Part shown: positions 39,701 to 44,331 of the stretch, in pieces | How positions within the stretch are numbered: position 1 is the first letter of the stretch | Layout: each line of letters begins with the position of its first letter | IMG/VR virus record: IMGVR_UViG_3300005329_000007 | Location: 1-44,331 of that record | Origin: a virus | DNA length: 44,331 nt | Direction: 5' to 3' (one strand) | Notes under the pieces: generated by a model | Databases searched by the model: none | What the model saw: the letters and a program-made list of their open reading frames with translations, nothing else | Told to the model about the DNA's origin: nothing | Made by a program: the position numbers and the translations under genes

Positions 39701-42700
39701 AACATCGACAACAACAAGTACGTCGAGATGGGGTTGGAGGACGGGCAGACGGGCGCCACGATCGACGTCTGGATGATGCGCGCGATGAACGCGCTGCGGA
39801 AGTCGCCCAGCCCCAAGACCGGCCAGTACGAGTTTGCGGCGAACGAGGTCAAGCGCATCGCGGACGCACGCGGCTGGAGCCCCGAACAGGCCCAGGCGGC
39901 GATTTGGGTCGCCACCAAGGCTGGCTGGGAAGAAGCCAAGAAGGGGCCGATGAGCCTCGCGGCCCAGGACACCGTCCACTACGGCACGGGGCTGATGGAC
40001 CGTCTGGCGCAGACCGGCATCGGCCAGGTGCTCCGCAGCGCGGACGGCACGGATGTCATCGCCAGGGAGCTGGGGCTGCTGAGCGGCGACGGGCGCATCA
40101 GCCTGCCGAAGGCGCGCGCGACGCGCTACGAGCGCGACGTCGTTGGTCCGCTGGGCGAGGCGCGCGGTGCGGTCGACTTCACTGCGCGTCGCGCGATGGA
40201 TGCCTACGTCGCGGCCCAGGCGAAGCTCCAGCAGCTCCCCGAGGCGTACTGGGTGCGCCGCTTCGATCCGCCGACACTGGGCGACGCCAACACGATGGCC
40301 GTCCACGCGGGCGCCCCGTTCCAGGCAGAGCAGGTGGCGGAGCTTCAGCAGCGCATCGACGGCATCATGGGCGAGGGCGCCGCGAAGGTGGTCTCCACGG
40401 ACAATGGCGCGTGGATCATCAACCGCTCCGACGCCCCCAACCGTGCCTTCCACAAAGCGGCTGAGAGGGCCGCCACGGCGTTAGAATCTGTCGACGAAGT
40501 ACGCACCACGCCGACGCGCGTCGACGGGAGCTTCTTCTCGAATGACTGGAGTAGACAAGCAAATGGCGAAGGTTATCTCGATCCCATTCGGCTCGCCGGA
40601 GGCGGCAGCGATTCTTGGCTCTCCGAGCTGGCGGATCGGGTTCGGACAGGGGATGTCGGAGCCGTTGGACGTCTCGGAGAACGAGAGCGCCCCACCAGCT
40701 ATGGAGGCGACCCCCAGTGGACTGGCGGGCTCAGCTCCTCCAAGTACGCCGCTCAGCTCAAGGAGCAGCTCCGAAGCGCTCGCGGCGCTGGAAGCGGAGC
40801 GGGACTTCTCCCCGGAGCAAGGCGGGCTCTAGGACTCGAACCCGTCCAGGGCGCCCTCTACGGGGGCGTCAGTGGAGGGTACGCGGCGTCGCAGGAAGAG
40901 GGTGCGACGCCCGAGGACATCGCACGGGGAGCACTGCTCGGCGCTGGCGTAGGCGCCGCGCGAGGGGCAGCACGCGGCGCTGACAGCCCAGGGCTGGCGC
41001 GCATGGTCACCCGTGGCGGGCACGAGCTGTTCGACAACGACGGGCGCCTGGTCGGCAAGCCGACCGCCGATGAGCGCCAGTTCATGCTGCCGGGCTTCGG
41101 CTCGGAGCTGATCGCCCAGGGTAAGCGCTCGATCAACGGGCTGTTTGGCCCGCGCGACCTGACCGGCGTCGGCGTCGCCAAGGGGGAGGCGGGCACGGTC
41201 GGACCGATCTCCGAAGAGACGGCGCGGCTGATGCCGAACCTGGCGCACCTGGCCACCGACATGCCTGACGTCCAGGCGTCGATCCAGCGCATCGTCGAGG
41301 AGAACCCCGAGCTGCTCAATCAGGTGCAGCGCGGCGTGGTCACCCACGACCAGCTCATCAAGGACACCGCGACGAAGCTCGGCATGACCGCCGACGACTT
41401 CCTGAAGTCTCCGATCGGCAAGGGCTGGAACGAACGCGAGCTGCTCGCCCTGCGCGCGATCGCGGCCGACCACCTCGACGCTGTCACCGAGCTGGCGCGC
41501 CAGGTGGAAGACGCGGGCGGCGCGGCCAACCTCGAACCCGACCAGAAGCTGCAAGTGGTCCGCCAGATGCTGGACGCTGCCGAGCTGCTCACGCGAGCGA
41601 AGGCGGGTGCCACTACGGCGGGCCGCACGCTGAACCAGCAGCGCATCGACGTCAATCGCCAGATCGCGAGCATGCTCACCAGCGGCGGCGAGAAGGTCGC
41701 GGCGTCGCGCAAGGCGGCGGCGGCCCGTGCCCAGCTCAAGCGCATCCAGCAGATCGCCCAGGACAGCACCACGCTCCAGGCGGAACGCGAGAAGGTGGTC
41801 AGGCGTCGGCCGGCGTCCGCAGGCAAGCCGCGCGAGGTGCCGGTCGACAGCGACTCGCCCAACTTCTCGGTGTGGGACCGCATCGACTCGGCGTACCGCG
41901 AGCTGGACGCCTACAAGGCGATGAGCAGCTCCGAGAAGGAGGACGAATTCCAGAAGCGCGCCGCCGCGCGTGCCGAGCGCGCAGCACGGCGGAAGGAGCT
42001 GGACGACCCCGAGAAGCTCCTCGCGGCGCTGAAGAGCGAGCTGGCTGCCGAGCGCAACATGTTCTCGGGCAACCGCCGCTCGGTGGTCCAGCTCATGGAC
42101 GCGGAGCGCCTGCGCGAGCTGAAGGGCCAGGACGTCGCGGCGTTTCGCGGGCGCAACGGCAACGCCCCCGAGCTGATGGACAAGGGCGAGTCGGGTGGGA
42201 TTCGCGCCTGGCTCGACGCCCAGGCGAAGACCGCCCAGGACGAGGCGGACGCGGCCAACGCCTTCGAGCAGAGCGCGCACGCGCGCAAGCTCGGAGAAGG
42301 CGACATGGACCGCAAGATGGCCGCCCGCATCCTCGAACGCGTCGGCGGCGACAACATCACCACCGACATGATCGACAACCTCGTGAAGGTCATCAACTCG
42401 AACGACCCGATGGCCTCCGCGAAGTACCTCCAGAGCTTGCAGAAGACGAGCTGGTGGGACCGCCTCTCGACGCTGCGCTACGCCAGCATGCTCAGCTCCA
42501 CGGCGACCCATTCGGCGCAGCTCGTGTCCAACGTCGGCCAGCTCGGCATGGCGCTGGCGACGCACCCGGCGGCGGTCGGCATCGACAAGATCGCGTCTGC
42601 GGTCGGCGGCGGCGAGCGTACGCGGTACATGGGCGAGCTGGGGCCGATGCTGCGCGGCATGGTCGGCCAGTCAGACGAGGCGCTCAACGACATGCCGCTG

Positions 42701-44284
42701 CTCACGCGCGGTGCGGCCGGCGGCTTCCGCCAGGGCGCCCAGGACGCGCTCGAAGTGCTCAAGAGCGGCATCAACCCTGGCGACGTGGCCCGCAACTGGG
42801 AGGAGGTCGCGCGGCCCGGCTTCGGCTTCGGGGAGGCGAAGATCGGCGGCAAGTGGGGCGTCCCTGAGTACAACATCGGCAAGAAGGTCTCGCCCCAGGT
42901 CGCGGCGGGGATCAACGTCGGCGCAGAGGCGCCCCTGCGGCTGCTCCAGGCGGGCGATCTCCTCGTACGCGGCGGCGCACGCGGGGCATTCGCGCACGGG
43001 CTGGCGGCGCGCCAGGCGATCAGGGAGGGGCTCACCGGCAGCGAGCGCGCGGCGCGCATCGACGACCTCGTCCAGAACATCCACCTGCACCCGGAGCTGT
43101 TCACCCAGGCTGACGACGCGGCCAAGCGGGTGGTGCTGCAAGAGGCCCGCAACGTCCCCTTCGCCAAGCCGCGCAGCGGCGCTGAATCGTTCGTCCAGTC
43201 ACTGGTCATGCCCTTCATCCGTACGCCCTGGAACGTCGCCGCCCAGGGCGCTGGGCTGACGCCAGCGGGCTACCTGTCGGCGCTCACCGCCGCAGGCAAG
43301 GGTGATCGCGGCGAAGCGGTCGACCGTGCTGCTCGGGCAACGCTCGGCACCGGGATCATGGCGGCAGCGTACGGGGCGGCGGCCAACGGCTTTCTCACCG
43401 GCGGCTATCCGACCGATCCGTCCGAGCGCTCGGCGCTGCCTGACGGCTGGATGCCGTACTCGGTCCGCATCCCGAAGGCGGACGGCACCTCGACGTACGT
43501 CCGCTACTCGAACATCGGCCCGGTGGGCGTGCCGCTGGCTCTGGCAGCCACGGCAGCGGACGCGCAGCGCCACGGCGTCGAAAACGAGCCGGGGTCGGTC
43601 ATCGGTCGCTTCGTCGGCGGCTTCGGCCGCTACATGGTCGACCAGTCGATGCTCCAGGGGCTGGGCAACTTCCTCGACGCCGCGACCGACCCCGAGCACA
43701 AGGGCGAGAACTTCGCGGAGGGCATGTCGACGCAGTTCATGCCGTATGGCGCCCTGGGCCGCCAGCTCGATCGCGCCCTGGGCACTGGGCCGCGTGACCC
43801 GCACGGCGTGCTCGATGCGATGCAGGCGAGCTACCCCGGCCTCAGTTCGCGGGTGCAGCCACGCCGCAACGCCCTGGGCCAGGAGGTGCCCGAGACGCAG
43901 ACCGCGCTCGGCCAGTTCGCGTCGCCGCTGCGCTACTCCCAGGAGACCGAGAACCCCACGCTCCAGTCGCTGCGCGACGTGGGCGACGTCGGCATCGGCG
44001 CGCCGCCGACTACCGCGCGCGGCATCCGTCTCACCCCCGAGGAGCGCATTCAGGTCCAGCAGGGTGGCGGCAAGTACATTCAGGAGTTTGTCGACGAGGT
44101 GACCAGCGACCCGAGCTGGTCGACGTACACCGCCGAGGAGCGCAAGATCATCCTGGCCCGCGTGATCGCTCGCGCCCGCGCAGCAGCCCAGGGCGAGCTG
44201 CTCCAGGGCATTCCCGACTACACCTTCGAGGAGCGCCAGCAGCAAGAGGAGCGCCGCAACGTGCCGGTGCCGTCACCGTTCTGA
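36794..44284 (+). CDS. Giant multidomain internal virion (ejection) protein with lysozyme- and C39-like domains, 2496 aa
   Basis: Pro/Ala-rich N-terminus, then a lysozyme/transglycosylase-like domain (~200-340) with candidate catalytic Glu237 (AKAESGWD) and GLFQFDMGG. A papain-like C39 domain (~370-510) follows with Cys383 (AACGPAAAV) and His464 (GHYFFADGYD). Residues ~870-1090 (RNWYDESSRAILDATQG, AKLVGIYSNNTPV) recall a helical domain of phage polyvalent proteins. The long helical C-terminal third (LRYASMLSSTATHSAQLVSN, PFIRTPWNVAAQGAG) recalls large polyvalent-protein-associated domains; both recollections are uncertain. Like T7 gp16 it may be ejected to open the wall and guide DNA entry. 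A second frame at 40563-40832 is also open and codon-favourable. The gene wraps through the end of the contig. Confidence 0.87.
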   Translation: MTMLPDIGSDEYEEWKRQQFAQSAQSQIDNHAFEHIADQSIATLQTPVSSDSLTNPLGYPPSQAQPPVPEPPQPAPEPPVAAPAPPPAPAPTPAPEPPPVAPVAAPAAAALPATGGGAGPMDWIGGALNAVEKAGGDVQSFASSFNPGAGISGALSAAEKAGADIQTFASNFTPPPPPAPAAAPPSTLPGGSATAGQGARVDGVPDWLGQLIVKNAPPELAADPDFIRTVAAGAKAESGWDVNKIQNGYAMGSNAGARGLFQFDMGGMGANIPEGALLGDNGAAYQASKIVPLYAQAYKSAPAGLTPAEKASWVAAQAERPLGYDDPNSAARRNYATAYGQIGGPGGAFGSVGGGTGPVARTAGQLSQFGDPQLTNDEAYAACGPAAAVRFAQAYGRNPSLREATDLARTVGWTPGQGMAGLASEKNLMDKLGVPTKMLGGPQWTAFAKEAQSGNPVTISTQGHYFFADGYDPQSGAFHVGRSGSDLRQGSEWMTPDQMEAVMGPVQGGLLADNPQVPSPSLAAAPQGLDRLAADADRLRQAAQPIADQLGIATDWLGNVISKTGLKAPSKTVQSQILGDQPADVGPLKVGGAAGQGLGILGAVGEAINGPSEQYPSGGPLSGPITGELRRESGTAQLARDFQDQTGVAYADYENQYRQEAAQIRAGQRDDFSPAMKGLQSTWQQVQSGGYGGMLGAYSRVPEEQQQAEAEIPGSISQALISTALLPGAVEATPAGLARAAAANVVDPTNIPYLAGQQALEGVARGVGALGRLGGLADSGVANVVAKGGEVAADAGEQLSPWLHENVTGDIQSAVKTALGQTATPQELADAQATLDAARTAGDSVLNPFLTAQTPEGLAAVRRQLNALADAGADQRNWYDESSRAILDATQGNVDDAEQIAKLVGIYSNNTPVLDNMNNAMTAWTQFKNGLPIDAPTLSENNLRAHNLLYGGKEWEGLKTNNFYRNLMKNIDNNKYVEMGLEDGQTGATIDVWMMRAMNALRKSPSPKTGQYEFAANEVKRIADARGWSPEQAQAAIWVATKAGWEEAKKGPMSLAAQDTVHYGTGLMDRLAQTGIGQVLRSADGTDVIARELGLLSGDGRISLPKARATRYERDVVGPLGEARGAVDFTARRAMDAYVAAQAKLQQLPEAYWVRRFDPPTLGDANTMAVHAGAPFQAEQVAELQQRIDGIMGEGAAKVVSTDNGAWIINRSDAPNRAFHKAAERAATALESVDEVRTTPTRVDGSFFSNDWSRQANGEGYLDPIRLAGGGSDSWLSELADRVRTGDVGAVGRLGERERPTSYGGDPQWTGGLSSSKYAAQLKEQLRSARGAGSGAGLLPGARRALGLEPVQGALYGGVSGGYAASQEEGATPEDIARGALLGAGVGAARGAARGADSPGLARMVTRGGHELFDNDGRLVGKPTADERQFMLPGFGSELIAQGKRSINGLFGPRDLTGVGVAKGEAGTVGPISEETARLMPNLAHLATDMPDVQASIQRIVEENPELLNQVQRGVVTHDQLIKDTATKLGMTADDFLKSPIGKGWNERELLALRAIAADHLDAVTELARQVEDAGGAANLEPDQKLQVVRQMLDAAELLTRAKAGATTAGRTLNQQRIDVNRQIASMLTSGGEKVAASRKAAAARAQLKRIQQIAQDSTTLQAEREKVVRRRPASAGKPREVPVDSDSPNFSVWDRIDSAYRELDAYKAMSSSEKEDEFQKRAAARAERAARRKELDDPEKLLAALKSELAAERNMFSGNRRSVVQLMDAERLRELKGQDVAAFRGRNGNAPELMDKGESGGIRAWLDAQAKTAQDEADAANAFEQSAHARKLGEGDMDRKMAARILERVGGDNITTDMIDNLVKVINSNDPMASAKYLQSLQKTSWWDRLSTLRYASMLSSTATHSAQLVSNVGQLGMALATHPAAVGIDKIASAVGGGERTRYMGELGPMLRGMVGQSDEALNDMPLLTRGAAGGFRQGAQDALEVLKSGINPGDVARNWEEVARPGFGFGEAKIGGKWGVPEYNIGKKVSPQVAAGINVGAEAPLRLLQAGDLLVRGGARGAFAHGLAARQAIREGLTGSERAARIDDLVQNIHLHPELFTQADDAAKRVVLQEARNVPFAKPRSGAESFVQSLVMPFIRTPWNVAAQGAGLTPAGYLSALTAAGKGDRGEAVDRAARATLGTGIMAAAYGAAANGFLTGGYPTDPSERSALPDGWMPYSVRIPKADGTSTYVRYSNIGPVGVPLALAATAADAQRHGVENEPGSVIGRFVGGFGRYMVDQSMLQGLGNFLDAATDPEHKGENFAEGMSTQFMPYGALGRQLDRALGTGPRDPHGVLDAMQASYPGLSSRVQPRRNALGQEVPETQTALGQFASPLRYSQETENPTLQSLRDVGDVGIGAPPTTARGIRLTPEERIQVQQGGGKYIQEFVDEVTSDPSWSTYTAEERKIILARVIARARAAAQGELLQGIPDYTFEERQQQEERRNVPVPSPF
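40563..40832 (+). CDS. Candidate nested gene inside the giant virion gene, 89 aa
   Basis: The frame is offset from the giant gene. ATG 40563 is preceded by GGAGTAGAC and a 6-base gap, the leader found before several genes here. By hand count about three quarters of its codons end in G or C, against a little over half in the host frame over the same stretch. The product has a compact N-terminus (AKVISIPFGSPEAAAILGSPSW) and a Ser/Pro/Glu-rich acidic tail. No family is recognised. An upstream ATG (40542) adds seven residues. The host frame also looks real here (SFFSNDWSRQANGEGYLDP). Confidence 0.42.
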   Translation: MAKVISIPFGSPEAAAILGSPSWRIGFGQGMSEPLDVSENESAPPAMEATPSGLAGSAPPSTPLSSRSSSEALAALEAERDFSPEQGGL

Positions 44285-44331
44285 GGAGCTGAGCCATGCC
44301 ACCGCCGAGCCGCTTCAATCCCACTCCCACC
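44212..44331. repeat. Right copy of 120-bp terminal direct repeat
   Basis: Identical to bases 1-120. It includes the last 73 bases of the giant virion gene and the first 36 bases of the following gene, confirming continuity of the circle. Confidence 0.97.
44296..44331 (+). CDS. First 12 codons of the Ala/Gln/Pro-rich virion protein (same as 85-2091)
   Basis: Second copy of the start of the gene at 85, produced by the terminal repeat. It is not an additional gene. Confidence 0.95.
   Translation, partial: MPPPSRFNPTPT

Noticed and set aside
1-44331. tRNA genes, insertion sequences, CRISPR arrays
   Set aside because: Looked for in the gaps; no cloverleaf-like sequence, transposase gene or repeat-spacer array was seen by eye. 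A tRNA search program would be the deciding check.

Overview
The window is one complete, high-GC, temperate bacteriophage genome. Bases 1-120 recur exactly at 44212-44331 and the gene cut at the left end continues across the join, so the contig is a circular or circularly permuted unit of 44,211 bp, opened inside the last codons of its largest gene. Nearly every base is coding, genes overlap by ATGA or GTGA, and GTG starts are common. There is a terminase, portal, HK97-like capsid protein, a probable tail nozzle and several fibres, but no tape measure, tube or sheath gene. I infer a short-tailed (podovirus-like) virion. The Rpf-type hydrolase, the base composition and a TTGACA-N18-TAAGGT promoter fit an actinobacterial host, with Chloroflexota as an alternative; this is inference.

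Layout on the circle. (1) Late module, + strand, 29974 through the join to 11910: terminase small and large subunits, a fibre-like gene, portal, proline- and glutamine-rich virion proteins, a 2,496-residue internal virion protein with lysozyme-like and C39-peptidase-like domains, probable scaffold, capsid, small head genes, probable adaptor and nozzle, collagen-like and beta-repeat fibres, then a C39-like peptidase split by an apparent +1 frameshift and a small holin-like membrane protein. (2) Lysogeny and accessory module, - strand, 18262 to 11809: HTH protein, tyrosine integrase, a ParB/DGQHR-type protein and a train of tiny proteins, many with paired CxxC motifs. (3) Early module, + strand, 18563 to 25023: ribbon-helix-helix-like and excisionase-like proteins, an Rpf-like hydrolase, RecT, a RepA-like ATPase, and an iteron array of TTACGGTTT repeats that is the best origin candidate. 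(4) DNA-modification module, - strand, 29802 to 25055: driven by a recognisable promoter and closed by an intrinsic terminator. It encodes a C5 cytosine methyltransferase, a fusion of a PAPS-reductase-like PP-loop ATPase to a tRNA-guanine-transglycosylase-like (DpdA-like) domain, metal-ribbon proteins, a membrane protein and an XRE regulator.

The most interesting content is the fusion enzyme, which points to modification of guanine in DNA; an apparent gene nested out of frame inside the giant virion gene, preceded by the same GGAGTAGAC leader found before four other genes; and repeated GGTACC-N7-GGTACC elements in two distant gaps. No tRNA, rRNA, CRISPR array or insertion sequence was seen.
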